Shown here in pieces: positions 43,289 through 52,380 of a DNA stretch of 64,000 nucleotides; the first letter of the stretch is position 1, and each line of letters starts with the position of its first letter. This stretch comes from an uncultured Lachnospiraceae bacterium. Its GTDB lineage: Bacteria; Bacillota; Clostridia; Lachnospirales; Lachnospiraceae. The notes beneath the pieces were generated by a model. It had not been told where the DNA came from. It was given only the letters and a program-made list of their open reading frames with translations, and did no database searches. Location of the stretch: contig CAKRGM010000008.1 of NCBI GenBank assembly GCA_934330725.1, forward strand, positions 1 through 64,000. The letters are read 5' to 3'. The translations under genes and the position numbers were made by a program.

Positions 43289-43951
43289 TTATTTTATTTT
43301 ACTTAAAATCATATCAATATCTTCTTTACGTCCCAGAACCTGTATATGATCATCTTTGTTAAATACATAATCAACAGCCGGCATTATATTACATTCTCCC
43401 TGACTTACTATACCGATAATATTTACATTATATCTTGCACGTACATCAGCATCCCTTATAGTACATCCTACCCATTCATCAATCACAGGTATCTCATATA
43501 TAGAATATTCACTTGTAAGTTCAATATAATCAAAAACGTGATTTGCACTGACCTTTATTGCAAAATTACTTGCTACATCCCTGTCAGGATATATTACTTC
43601 ATCTGCACCATTCCTTAAAAGGAATTTAGCCTGAATATCACGGCTTGCCATACTGATTACCCTTTTGGCTCCAAGCTCTTTTACAAGACTTGTAATCTCA
43701 AGGCTGTTCTGGAAATTCTCACCTATACATATTATGACATCATCAAAATTGCCAAGACCTATACTTTTTAAAACCTCCGGATTTGTGCAGTCTCCGACTC
43801 TTGCACTTGTAACAAGAGAAAACATATCTCTTATATGATCCTCATTTATATCAACAATCATTACCTCATTTCCAAGACTTAATAATTTATTTACAAGATG
43901 ATGCCCAAACTTGCCTATACCTATAACTAAAATTGTTTTCATATTTCTCAT
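43289..43951 (-). CDS. KtrA/TrkA-type potassium-channel regulatory subunit
   Basis: Cytosolic RCK subunit of 220 residues: a Rossmann N-terminal domain starting KTILVIGIGKFGHHLVNKL (NAD or nucleotide binding), with SIGLGNFDDVIICIGE, and a TrkA-C domain from about residue 140. KtrA proteins gate the KtrB channel in response to ATP/ADP and, in Firmicutes, c-di-AMP. The start at 43951 has GGAG six bases upstream. It lies 71 bases after the channel gene. No c-di-AMP riboswitch was seen upstream of the pair. Confidence 0.92.
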   Translation of the reverse strand: MRNMKTILVIGIGKFGHHLVNKLLSLGNEVMIVDINEDHIRDMFSLVTSARVGDCTNPEVLKSIGLGNFDDVIICIGENFQNSLEITSLVKELGAKRVISMASRDIQAKFLLRNGADEVIYPDRDVASNFAIKVSANHVFDYIELTSEYSIYEIPVIDEWVGCTIRDADVRARYNVNIIGIVSQGECNIMPAVDYVFNKDDHIQVLGRKEDIDMILSKIK

Positions 43952-44022
43952 ACTAATCTCCATTCCTGCGCCGCTTTTAAAGCGCATTTTAAGTTTGTGA
44001 AAAGCACAAACAGCCGTATCTG

Positions 44023-45369
44023 TTAACCGACATTAACTTTTTCTTCCGGATATAGCACCGGTACTTTCTTTTTCTTAAATGCAAATGTAAGTGCAAATGT
44101 CATACTTCCTATTCTTCCACAATACATAAGCAGCATGATCACAATCTGGGATACGCAGCCAAGCTGTCTTGTTATTCCCGTTGACAGGCCGACCGTTCCT
44201 ATTGCTGAAAACACCTCAAGCATAAGATCTTCCATAGGGAATACCTGCATGGCACTTATGATAAGAAGCGCAGCTACTGCCATTCCCATATTCAGTCCAA
44301 GCACCATACTCGCCTTTTTAATATCTTCATCCCCTATTCTTCTGCCCATAATATTACAGCCTGAAGAATTTCTTAAATTAGACCATATATATACCATCAT
44401 GATCACTATTGTTGTTGTCTTTATACCACCTGCCGTAGAACCCGGGCTTCCTCCAATAAACATAAGTATTACCGTCAGGAACTTACTGGCCTGTGTCATT
44501 GCCCCAAGATCTATTGTATTAAACCCGGCAGTTCTGGCTGTAACTGATGCAAACAGTGACGTAAGCACTGTGTCCTTTGTTCCCATGCCCTGCATCAGAT
44601 TATTACGTTCAAATATACCAAACAGCAATGCACTTGCAAATATAAGAACAGCTGTTGTAATAAGAACAATTTTTGTATGTAATCTATATCTTTTAAAATG
44701 CAGCTTATTATTCTTTATGTCATCCCATACTATAAAGCCTATACCGCCCACTACTATTAATGCCATAATAGTTATATTTACGATTGGATCATCATAATAA
44801 CCTGTAAGAGATGAATATGCATTGTATTTTCCCATAAGATCGAATCCCGCATTACAGAATGCAGATATTGAATGAAATATAGAAAAATATATACCCTCAA
44901 AAAAACCACAGCGTGGTATAAAACGAATTGCCAGAATCAGTGCACCAATCCCTTCTGCAATAACTGTCCCTCTTACAATGTGTCTTACAAGCCTTACAAC
45001 ACCCGACAGCTGCATCGAACTTACACTTTCCTGTATAAGATTCCGCCTTTCCAGACTTATTTTTCGATTTAAAAACATTGAAAATATGACCCCTATGGTG
45101 ATAAATCCAAGACCACCTATCTGAATCATTATAAGAATTACCATCTGTCCAAATAAGGTCCAGTGCTGATATGTATCAACAACGATAAGACCCGTAACAC
45201 ATGTAGAACTTGTTGCTGTAAACAAAGCCTGCAGCGGACTGGTCCACTCACCACTCCTGCTTGAAAACGGCAACATAAGTAAAAAAGCTCCCGCTATAAT
45301 CACAAAGAAAAAGCCAAGTGCCATCTTCCTTGCGTTAGTCATATGCATAACCCTGTATTTAAATTTCAT
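44023..45369 (-). CDS. KtrB/TrkH-type potassium uptake membrane protein
   Basis: Ion-conducting subunit with four repeated M1-P-M2 units and 448 residues. Filter-like segments include ATSSTCVTGLIVVDT, SAFCNAGFDLMGKY, ARTAGFNTIDLGAM and SAIGTVGLSTGITRQL, each around the conserved glycine. GGSPGSTAGGIKTTT is a strong KtrB/TrkH mark. It precedes the RCK subunit gene. GAGGCGG precedes the ATG. Confidence 0.93.
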   Translation of the reverse strand: MKFKYRVMHMTNARKMALGFFFVIIAGAFLLMLPFSSRSGEWTSPLQALFTATSSTCVTGLIVVDTYQHWTLFGQMVILIMIQIGGLGFITIGVIFSMFLNRKISLERRNLIQESVSSMQLSGVVRLVRHIVRGTVIAEGIGALILAIRFIPRCGFFEGIYFSIFHSISAFCNAGFDLMGKYNAYSSLTGYYDDPIVNITIMALIVVGGIGFIVWDDIKNNKLHFKRYRLHTKIVLITTAVLIFASALLFGIFERNNLMQGMGTKDTVLTSLFASVTARTAGFNTIDLGAMTQASKFLTVILMFIGGSPGSTAGGIKTTTIVIMMVYIWSNLRNSSGCNIMGRRIGDEDIKKASMVLGLNMGMAVAALLIISAMQVFPMEDLMLEVFSAIGTVGLSTGITRQLGCVSQIVIMLLMYCGRIGSMTFALTFAFKKKKVPVLYPEEKVNVG

Positions 45370-45420
45370 AATCCGCCTCGATTCCGTACCAATCTGACTA
45401 TTCTTTCTTTATAATCAGTA

Positions 45421-46074
45421 TTATATATTTTTAAGCAGTTCACCCAACTGATACGGCGAATCAGCCATGTATTCAGGCTTAAGTTCCAAAAGAAAATCTC
45501 TTTTCCTAAAGCCCCAGCTTACAAGTGCACAATCAACTCCTGCATTATCAGCAGTCTCTTTATCCACCTCTGAATCGCCAACATAAAGAGTATCTTTTTT
45601 TGATGCACCAAGTTTATCCATAACATAAAAAAGTGACTCAGGATTTGGCTTCTTTTTGGAATTTTCAGTCTGCCCAACTGCCATATCAGCATATTTATCA
45701 AAGAATATTTTAAACAGCCTTAAAACAGCCTGCTCATTTTTGTTAGAAACAATTGCCAGACTGCATCCCATTTCCTTTAAATCAGATAAAAGCTGTATTA
45801 TTCCATCATATGGTGCTGTCTTTATAAGACAGTTCCTCGTATAATAATCCTTAAACATATCAAAGGCTTCTTGAAATCTGTCATTTTCAACTCCATCCGG
45901 CACTGCTGATTCCATTAACCGGTGAATTCCATTTCCCAGGAAGCCTTCTATTGTATCTGTGGTATATTGATTGAATCCAAACTGTTTCATAACATAATTA
46001 ACGCTGTCAGTAAGATCGTCAATAGTATTAAGCAGCGTTCCATCAAGATCGAATATTACATTTTTGTATCTCAT
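45421..46074 (-). CDS. HAD-superfamily phosphatase (phosphoglycolate-phosphatase-like)
   Basis: HAD hydrolase of 217 residues with a cap of type C1. Motif I DLDGTLLNT, motif II IVSNK, the lysine in SKKKPNPES and motif IV YVGDSEVDKETADNAG are all intact. It resembles Gph/PpaX phosphatases; the real substrate may be phosphoglycolate or pyrophosphate. Its ATG overlaps the corA stop by four bases, so translation is coupled. Confidence 0.87.
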   Translation of the reverse strand: MRYKNVIFDLDGTLLNTIDDLTDSVNYVMKQFGFNQYTTDTIEGFLGNGIHRLMESAVPDGVENDRFQEAFDMFKDYYTRNCLIKTAPYDGIIQLLSDLKEMGCSLAIVSNKNEQAVLRLFKIFFDKYADMAVGQTENSKKKPNPESLFYVMDKLGASKKDTLYVGDSEVDKETADNAGVDCALVSWGFRKRDFLLELKPEYMADSPYQLGELLKNI

Positions 46075-47012
46075 AACATTTTCTTCTTTCTTAAGAATAT
46101 AAGCGTAATTATACATACTGCAAGAATTATTCCGCATATTATCGTAAATCCGTGAGGCGTATCAGAAAGCGGCATCCACTTTCCTTCTACATTCATCCCG
46201 TATATCCCGGAAATAATTGTCGGAATAGCCATTACTATTGTAATTGAAGTAAGATATTTCATTACATTATTCAGTCTGTTATCAATAACTGAAGACAACA
46301 GCTCTCTTGTACCATCAATAATATCCCTGTATATGGCAGTCATCTCGATGGCCTGATGATACTCGACACTTACATCCTCAAGCAGATCCATATCTTCAGG
46401 ATACTGCTCAATTCTTTTATATCTGCCAAGTCTTTCGATAACGACAATATTAGATCTTAATGATGTTGCAAAGTATACCAGTGTCGATTCAAGCTCATGC
46501 AATTCAATAAGATCCACGTCCTGTGTATTTCCATCAATTCTTTCTTCTATCTCAACACGCTTTTTATCGATTCCTCTAAGGTATGCCTGATAAAGTGTAG
46601 CTGACCTGAACAATACCTGATAAATAAACCGCATTTTCTTCTTTGTACTTAAATCCTTAACTCTGTTTCTAATAAAATACTGCAAAATAGGAGTATCTTC
46701 CCTGCAGACTGTAATTATAACCCCGTCTTTTAATATTATACCAAGCGGAATTGTTGTATACATCTTTTTCTCATGTCTTACCTCTGGCGTTGGAATATCT
46801 ACTAATATAAGCGTATATCCATCTTCAAGACTAATACGGGAACTTTCCTCATCATCCATTGCCGTTGCAAGATCTTCTATCTCTATTTCATAATAATCTG
46901 CAATCTCATTTAGCTCCTTACTGCTTGGATTAATCATCTGTACCCATATTCCATCTTCAAAATCATCTAACTCTTTTATAATATTATGTTCTGTTTTGAA
47001 AATGCTTACCAT
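46071..47012 (-). CDS. corA: CorA-type magnesium/divalent-cation transporter
   Basis: Two-helix pentameric channel of 313 residues. The large N-terminal cytosolic funnel is followed by two C-terminal helices; the signature YGMN lies between them (SGIYGMNVEGKWMPL). Short of length relative to E. coli CorA but normal for Firmicutes. The ATG at 47012 has AGGAG eight bases upstream, preceded by a promoter. It heads a two-gene unit with the HAD phosphatase. Confidence 0.92.
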   Translation of the reverse strand: MVSIFKTEHNIIKELDDFEDGIWVQMINPSSKELNEIADYYEIEIEDLATAMDDEESSRISLEDGYTLILVDIPTPEVRHEKKMYTTIPLGIILKDGVIITVCREDTPILQYFIRNRVKDLSTKKKMRFIYQVLFRSATLYQAYLRGIDKKRVEIEERIDGNTQDVDLIELHELESTLVYFATSLRSNIVVIERLGRYKRIEQYPEDMDLLEDVSVEYHQAIEMTAIYRDIIDGTRELLSSVIDNRLNNVMKYLTSITIVMAIPTIISGIYGMNVEGKWMPLSDTPHGFTIICGIILAVCIITLIFLRKKKML

Positions 47013-47048
47013 AAGAGTATCTCCTATCATTTATTATCAGTAATAATT

Positions 47049-47077
47049 ATTATACTATCTAATCTTAATATCAGCAA
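47049..47077 (-). promoter_or_regulatory. corA promoter
   Basis: TTGCTG (47072-47077), a 17-base spacer and TATAAT (47049-47054) on the minus strand, 37 bases before the ATG. Confidence 0.6.
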
Positions 47078-47085
47078 CAAAAAAA

Positions 47086-47114
47086 GATGAGAAAGCAGCT
47101 TTGCCATTCTCATC
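47086..47114 (-). terminator. Terminator of the double-XRE regulator gene
   Basis: GATGAGAA (47086-47093) pairs with TTCTCATC (47107-47114). On the minus strand seven Ts follow. It lies just upstream of the corA promoter. Confidence 0.75.
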
Positions 47115-47189
47115 CAGGTTACAATCCGCATCCGCCATACACAAAACGCACTTCCAGTACTTTTGAGCTGCTACGCAACCGGTTTTACA

Positions 47190-47903
47190 TTATACTTTCA
47201 GTAACAATAATGACAGTCCATCCCTTAAAAATTCAGTTACCTCTTTTTTCAGCCTATCATCCATATGACTCCATATATTGTTTATAATATTCATATTTTC
47301 AATTTTTCCATTAATTATATAGCTTGGATTTAATAAAAAAGAATTATTGACCTTGATAAATGTATCGATTTTTGGCTTGCTTTTGCCTTTTTCTACAAGA
47401 GAATAACTTCTGACCGGCATATCGAGCACATCTGCCATTTTCTGGCTGGTGTACCCTGCGTTTTTTCTGATATTATAAAGGACTTTATCTTCAGCTATTT
47501 CACTAACATACGCCCCGGCACACATTTCTCCGACATTTAAGCACTCAAAATATTTTTCTTTTGTTGCAGGATCAATACCATCGACTCTTGAAAGCATATT
47601 CTTTAATGTCCATATAATAAGATTAGACATTTCACTTCTTTGTCCTACAGGACATTTATATATAAAATCATTAAAAGGATTGCTCTTTCTGGCACTTCCT
47701 GTCAGAATATAGTCAATATCCCAACCCAGTTCATTATACAGATCAGATATTATATTATAAGATATATGATATATACCACGCTCCACTTTCCCATAATAAT
47801 TACCTGATAAATTCATCTGTTCTGCGACCTGCTCCTGAGTCATATTTATTGTATTTCTATATCGTCTTATATTATTACCTATTCTGACATAAATTGAATT
47901 CAT
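47190..47903 (-). CDS. Transcription regulator with two XRE-type helix-turn-helix domains
   Basis: DNA-binding protein of 237 residues. The first HTH (about residues 5-60, IRRYRNTINMTQEQVAEQMN) and a second (about 140-195, IRKNAGYTSQKMADVLDMPVRS) flank a roughly 75-residue helical middle with a Cys-containing CLNVGEMCAG stretch. Two HTH domains in one chain suggest binding to two half-sites or a DNA loop. The ATG at 47903 has AGGAG seven bases upstream; the longer frame has no ribosome site. Target unknown. Confidence 0.8.
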   Translation of the reverse strand: MNSIYVRIGNNIRRYRNTINMTQEQVAEQMNLSGNYYGKVERGIYHISYNIISDLYNELGWDIDYILTGSARKSNPFNDFIYKCPVGQRSEMSNLIIWTLKNMLSRVDGIDPATKEKYFECLNVGEMCAGAYVSEIAEDKVLYNIRKNAGYTSQKMADVLDMPVRSYSLVEKGKSKPKIDTFIKVNNSFLLNPSYIINGKIENMNIINNIWSHMDDRLKKEVTEFLRDGLSLLLLKV

Positions 47904-47984
47904 GAGCCGACTCCTACAACGCTTTTCATCAATTTTATCAGTACATTTTTTATATTTACACGTTATGTTTTTACCATAAATGCA

Positions 47985-48024
47985 AAAATATACCACATCT
48001 TTTTAAACCGATGTGGTATATTTT
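47985..48024. terminator. Terminator of the Mbeg1-like gene
   Basis: AAAATATACCACATC (47985-47999) pairs with 48010-48024 over 15 bases, loop 10. A-run and T-run flank both ends. It serves the minus-strand gene ending at 48094. Confidence 0.8.
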
Positions 48025-48093
48025 TTACGGATTGTTCCATGCTTTACGCTCCCACAATCCCAAAACATAATACAGACTAATTGCCGTTTTATA

Positions 48094-49188
48094 TCAGCCG
48101 TCCTTCGCTTTTATATATTCGTCTCCCAGCGAGTGCAGTGTATTTCTTACCATTGCCTTCGTCTTCTGATCCATTGCAGCGAAAGCCTTAACTGCAGTCC
48201 ATGCATTCTTAAATATTCCGGCTCCAAAATCAGACAGGTATTCTACTCCACTGGCTGTAATAAGTGAAAAGAACGTATCAATAAACTGTTTTCTTTGTTC
48301 CTTATTAAGTCCGTTTATCCAATTACACAATGCTTTATTAAGCCTCCTGCTGTAATCACTCAGCTTTGGAACTGTTTCAAGCTTATTTGCACATACCTGC
48401 CAGCTTGTTAAATCATGCTGCATTATTCCTGTATAATCACTTTTTACAACCATGTAATCTTCACCATGCTCCAAAAGCATCCCAACGATTGAGTATTCAG
48501 GCACTATTGTCTTTATCTTTGGCAGCATCTGCTGATATTTTTCACTTCTTATCATTTCTTTATCAAAACCCGGTCCATCATTATTATAGACTTCAATTAT
48601 CTTGCGTTTCACAGTATATTTTGCATTTGCTGCCGCATACACTGCAAGATTTCCACCCTTTGAATGTCCTCCTATACGTACTTTGCCAGATAACACTCCT
48701 ACAACTGAATTAACATAATCCACAGCTTCCTTCTGTGATGGTATCGGATCTAAAAAACTCATGTTAAAGTCTTCTTTCCACCCAACTATATTGTCATCAG
48801 TTCCGCAAAAAACAATGTAAATACTCCCATCCGTAAGTTCTACAGTAAACGCCTCAAACTGTTCTTCCTTTTGCTTATCTATTATCTGCACATACTTTGA
48901 AAGCCTGATATCCTTAAATCGCGTGCAGTCTGCCATCTGTCGCATAAATTCCGGGACATCGGCCACAAATGTTTTATTTTTTTTGAGCTTTTCTTTTTTA
49001 CGCAGTTCAAAATATTTTTTTGCAGCCTGTTCAAGTGTAATCTTTTCATTACTGCCACGAAAAGGAATGACACCATTAAGCCCGGCATATGATAATTTTG
49101 AGATTACAAGATTATCCACATTATTAAATGGATCCTGATGAAATGTAAGATCACCACGCCATTTTAAATAATCAGAAACATTTGCCAT
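48094..49188 (-). CDS. Mbeg1-like (DUF2974) alpha/beta-hydrolase
   Basis: Cytosolic 364-residue protein of the Mbeg1-like family. The nucleophile elbow GGHSKGGNLAVYAAAN (GxSxG) and the FCGTDDNIVGWKEDFNMSF block are family marks; the C-terminal 60 residues are helical (FGAGIFKNAWTAVKAFAAM). Related proteins are common in gut Firmicutes and probably act as lipases or esterases; the substrate is unknown. Confidence 0.87.
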   Translation of the reverse strand: MANVSDYLKWRGDLTFHQDPFNNVDNLVISKLSYAGLNGVIPFRGSNEKITLEQAAKKYFELRKKEKLKKNKTFVADVPEFMRQMADCTRFKDIRLSKYVQIIDKQKEEQFEAFTVELTDGSIYIVFCGTDDNIVGWKEDFNMSFLDPIPSQKEAVDYVNSVVGVLSGKVRIGGHSKGGNLAVYAAANAKYTVKRKIIEVYNNDGPGFDKEMIRSEKYQQMLPKIKTIVPEYSIVGMLLEHGEDYMVVKSDYTGIMQHDLTSWQVCANKLETVPKLSDYSRRLNKALCNWINGLNKEQRKQFIDTFFSLITASGVEYLSDFGAGIFKNAWTAVKAFAAMDQKTKAMVRNTLHSLGDEYIKAKDG

Positions 49189-49234
49189 GACATCACCCCC
49201 TTTTATTTTTACAGGCCTGATTACTGTTAAAGAC

Positions 49235-49870
49235 CTATTTTATTGGTCTGCCACCATTCTTATAATAAAAAACTGCAAGCTGTGTCCTGTCTCTTAAATC
49301 CAGCTTTTCAAGAATATTACTCAGATAATTTCTTACTGTACCTTCTGATAAAAATGTTTTTTCTGATATTTCTTTATTACTTAACCCCTGTGCAACCAGC
49401 TGTATAATATCATATTCTCTCTGGGTTATATCGTGACTCTTATAGTCAAATTGTTCACCTTCTTTTATAAGTTCCGGAAGTTTATCCACAATTTTACCGC
49501 CAAAAACAGTCTGCCCCGACATAACTGCCTCAAGTGATGATGCCAGTCCTTCAAAATCCTGCTTAAGTATGTACCCTTTTACTCCAATACTCAATGCCTT
49601 TACGATATATTCATCATCCGAAAATGTAGTAAGAAAAAGTATTTTTGCATCAGGATATTTATTTATAACCTCCTGCGCTGCATCAAGTCCTGTCTTATGC
49701 TGCATTCTTATATCCATAAGAAGTACATCCGGCTTATTTTCCTCAAAAAGTGAAAGTGCCTGCGAACCATCCGTTCCAACGCCACACACCTCAATATTTC
49801 CTGTTGCCTGCAGAATCGTTTTAATTGCCATTGATACAAGTGTATCGTCATCTATAATTACAACCTTCAT
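49235..49870 (-). CDS. NarL/LuxR-family response regulator
   Basis: Receiver plus GerE-type HTH, 211 residues. The receiver has the acidic pair in VIIDDDT, the phospho-acceptor Asp in LLMDIRM, Thr in FLTTFSD and Lys in LKQDF. The HTH contains TQREYDIIQLVAQGLSNKEI and SEGTVRNYLSNIL. The start at 49870 has GGAGG five bases upstream. It follows the sensor kinase gene and presumably controls the divergent ABC exporter. Confidence 0.93.
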   Translation of the reverse strand: MKVVIIDDDTLVSMAIKTILQATGNIEVCGVGTDGSQALSLFEENKPDVLLMDIRMQHKTGLDAAQEVINKYPDAKILFLTTFSDDEYIVKALSIGVKGYILKQDFEGLASSLEAVMSGQTVFGGKIVDKLPELIKEGEQFDYKSHDITQREYDIIQLVAQGLSNKEISEKTFLSEGTVRNYLSNILEKLDLRDRTQLAVFYYKNGGRPIK

Positions 49871-49931
49871 ATTATCCTCCATTCCCGCATCAGCATGATT
49901 TTTCCACACCAATCTCCATTCCACATATACC

Positions 49932-51047
49932 TCATACCGACATGACTTTAGGTATATTAATAAATATCCTGAATCCGTCATCGTTACTTATATTTATATT
50001 TCCTCCAAAGCTTTCTACCCGCTCTTTCATATTATCAATTCCCATGCCTGTTCCATCACCGTCATGCACACATTTACCATTATCCTTAAAAAAGAGCTGG
50101 TAAAAAGCCGGATGCTCTCTCACTATTATATCAATAGTATCCGCATCACTGTGTTTAACAACATTTGAAGCCGCTTCCTTTATAATAGTTATTATACAGT
50201 ACTTAAGCTGCTTTGGCACATCATTAACAATATCGTATTCATAATGGACCCCATAATTTTTCATTTCACTGATAATATCTTTAACCGCCTGGTTAAGATT
50301 TATTGATTCATCCCTTAAATCATGGACACTGCTCCTTATATTATTCATCGCAGTATCAAGTGTCTGTTTAACACTTTTTAACATTTCTGACGTCATTTCA
50401 TCTTTACACACTGCCATTACTGCGCCAACCTGCAATATTGAACGCGAAAGCATATGTCCTACATTGTCATGTATCTCCCTGGCTATACGGTTACGCTCTT
50501 TAAGTGTTGCAATATTAATATCGCGATCCTGCTTCTCCCTTAAATATTTATACCGTTCTTTTAATGCATTATTCAGTTCCGTACTGTCATCACGCAATGT
50601 AATCAATTGTCTTTTTACATTACTGTACAGATGAAAAAATACATTAACCATTATTGCAAATACAGACAACACAACCATAATAATGCAATATGCCATATCA
50701 TATATGAAAAACATATTTACAAACCCGGCACACACTGCCACAGCAGATAAAACTCCAACAGAAATATCCCTGTTTTTGTTTTTATGTACCATCCAGAAAA
50801 GTTCCATATCTTCATATACAAAAACAGGCAGCCCAAAACCAAATTCCGGTACTTTAAAGGACAGCGCTATAAAACAGGCTGTTAATATACAGTTTTTCAT
50901 CTTATCCGTAAAATATACCCCGAGAAACATAACTGTAATAATAAGCAGTGCCAAGATAACTGTTTTCACGGTAACACCCGAATATATCATGGCACATAAA
51001 CAGCAGGCATATATAACCATTCTGTTAATCAATGACATAAAACGCAT
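49932..51047 (-). CDS. NarX/DesK-type sensor histidine kinase
   Basis: Membrane sensor of 371 residues. N-terminal six or so hydrophobic helices (residues about 7-150), a coiled linker, HisKA_3 domain with the phospho-His in EIHDNVGHMLS, and a HATPase_c domain (IVKHSDADT, DNGKCVHDGDGTGMGI). There is no large extracellular domain, so it may sense the membrane itself as in DesK or LiaS-like kinases. The response regulator follows. Confidence 0.92.
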   Translation of the reverse strand: MRFMSLINRMVIYACCLCAMIYSGVTVKTVILALLIITVMFLGVYFTDKMKNCILTACFIALSFKVPEFGFGLPVFVYEDMELFWMVHKNKNRDISVGVLSAVAVCAGFVNMFFIYDMAYCIIMVVLSVFAIMVNVFFHLYSNVKRQLITLRDDSTELNNALKERYKYLREKQDRDINIATLKERNRIAREIHDNVGHMLSRSILQVGAVMAVCKDEMTSEMLKSVKQTLDTAMNNIRSSVHDLRDESINLNQAVKDIISEMKNYGVHYEYDIVNDVPKQLKYCIITIIKEAASNVVKHSDADTIDIIVREHPAFYQLFFKDNGKCVHDGDGTGMGIDNMKERVESFGGNINISNDDGFRIFINIPKVMSV

Positions 51048-51070
51048 ACGTTTTCCTCTCCTTATCTATT

Positions 51071-51285
51071 AATCGAGAATTGTGAAACTTGATATTTTAA
51101 AAAATAATACTGCAAAATTAACAATTTATAAGCAGGTGCTTTGGAACGGCCGGTACTTAGGCGGTGTATTTTACCGCCTTATGTACCGTTGCCAGTAACA
51201 GGCAGCGAAAGCGTGCCTGCGTTAAATTGTTAATTTTGTAAGACACTATGTAAAAATATCAGGTTTTACAATTACCTGTTTATCA
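51071..51285. repeat. Intergenic element with long imperfect inverted-repeat arms
   Basis: Left arm (51071-51145, AATTGTGAAACTTGATATTTT, then CAAAATTAACAATTTA) and right arm (about 51217-51285, complement AATTGTAAAACCTGATATTTT and CAAAATTAACAATTTA) pair over about 60 bases. The centre holds a further hairpin (CGGTACTTAGGCGGT with ACCGCCTTATGTACCG). The whole stretch could fold as one long stem. Single-arm relatives occur elsewhere in the window. No coding potential is seen. Confidence 0.65.
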
Positions 51286-51290
51286 TAATG

Positions 51291-51309
51291 TGACAAATGT
51301 CATATGACA
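51291..51309 (+). promoter_or_regulatory. Triple alternating half-site, candidate operator of the NarL-type regulator
   Basis: TGACA, TGTCA and TGACA follow each other with two-base gaps (51291-51295, 51298-51302, 51305-51309); the last two form a 14-base palindrome ATGTCATATGACAT with flanks. It lies 20-odd bases before a weak -35 (TTCATT 51331-51336) and a TATAAG (51354-51359). This fits an activator site for the adjacent response regulator. Confidence 0.55.
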
Positions 51310-51420
51310 TTCTTATTGTAGTCACTGTTTTTCATTTTACAGATAACATATCATATAAGTACAGTAAATCATAATTATTTTATCATGGATAATAAAAAAA
51401 GAACAGAATGGAGGATATAT

Positions 51421-52362
51421 ATGAGTAAACCTGTTGTTAAAATTGAAAATCTGGTTAAACGTTATAAGGAACTTGTGGCAGTAGACCACTTTAATCTTAC
51501 CATCAATGAAGGCGAGATTCTTGGTCTGTTAGGTCCTAACGGTTCCGGCAAATCAACTACGATAAGCTGTCTGCTTTCATTACTGCAATACGATAAAGGT
51601 ACTATTGAAATATTCGGAAAGCCTATGCACCCGGACAGCTATGACATTAAAAAAGATATTGGTATAGTACTTCAGAATGTGGCTGTTTTTGATGAACTTA
51701 CAGTCTATGAAAATATTGATTACTTCTGTGGACTTTATATTTCAGATAAAGGTTTAAGAAAACAGTATGTTCAGGATGCACTTGATTTTGTTGGATTAAA
51801 TGACTTCAAAAAATATTATCCCAGAAAGCTTTCCGGCGGTCTTTTAAGACGTTTAAATATCGCCTGCGGAATTGCACATAAACCTAAGCTTATAATTTTT
51901 GATGAGCCTACAGTTGCAGTTGATCCTCAAAGCCGTAATAAAATTCTTGAAGGAATATCAGAACTTAACCGCCAGGGTGCAACAATTATATACACAACGC
52001 ACTATATGGAAGAAGCTGAGCAGATCTGCTCAAGAATCGTCATAATGGACAAAGGAAAAAATCTTGCCAACGGCACTTCGGACGATCTTAAAAAATTAAT
52101 TAAAAATACAGAAACAATTTACATTGATGTCCTGAATCTCAATTCAGACGATATTGATGAGATAATACAGATGAATCACGTATATGAAGTACAGTATGAT
52201 GACACAAAACTTACTATAAAATGTACCGGTGGCAAACATAATCTTATTAATATCCTTAATTATATGCAGGAAAAAAATATTGCTTTCGGCCGTATATATT
52301 CAGAGCTTCCAACGCTTAACGATGTATTTCTGGAAATTACCGGTAAGCAGCTGCGTGATTAG
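51421..52362 (+). CDS. ABC transporter ATP-binding protein (ABC-2 exporter)
   Basis: ABC ATPase of 313 residues with an extra C-terminal domain of about 80 residues (ETIYIDVLNLNSDDIDEII...NDVFLEITGKQLRD) typical for drug/lantibiotic exporters. Walker A LLGPNGSGKSTT, signature LSGGLLRRL (Gln replaced by Leu), Walker B LIIFDEPTVAVD, switch His in TTHYMEEA. The ATG at 51421 follows GGAGG. First gene of a three-gene unit. Confidence 0.92.
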   Translation: MSKPVVKIENLVKRYKELVAVDHFNLTINEGEILGLLGPNGSGKSTTISCLLSLLQYDKGTIEIFGKPMHPDSYDIKKDIGIVLQNVAVFDELTVYENIDYFCGLYISDKGLRKQYVQDALDFVGLNDFKKYYPRKLSGGLLRRLNIACGIAHKPKLIIFDEPTVAVDPQSRNKILEGISELNRQGATIIYTTHYMEEAEQICSRIVIMDKGKNLANGTSDDLKKLIKNTETIYIDVLNLNSDDIDEIIQMNHVYEVQYDDTKLTIKCTGGKHNLINILNYMQEKNIAFGRIYSELPTLNDVFLEITGKQLRD

Positions 52363-52380
52363 GAAAGGAGTGTATTATTA

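Noticed and set aside
45370..45420. c-di-AMP riboswitch before the potassium transporter genes
   Set aside because: Only about 50 bases separate the genes, too short for the aptamer, and no conserved parts are seen.
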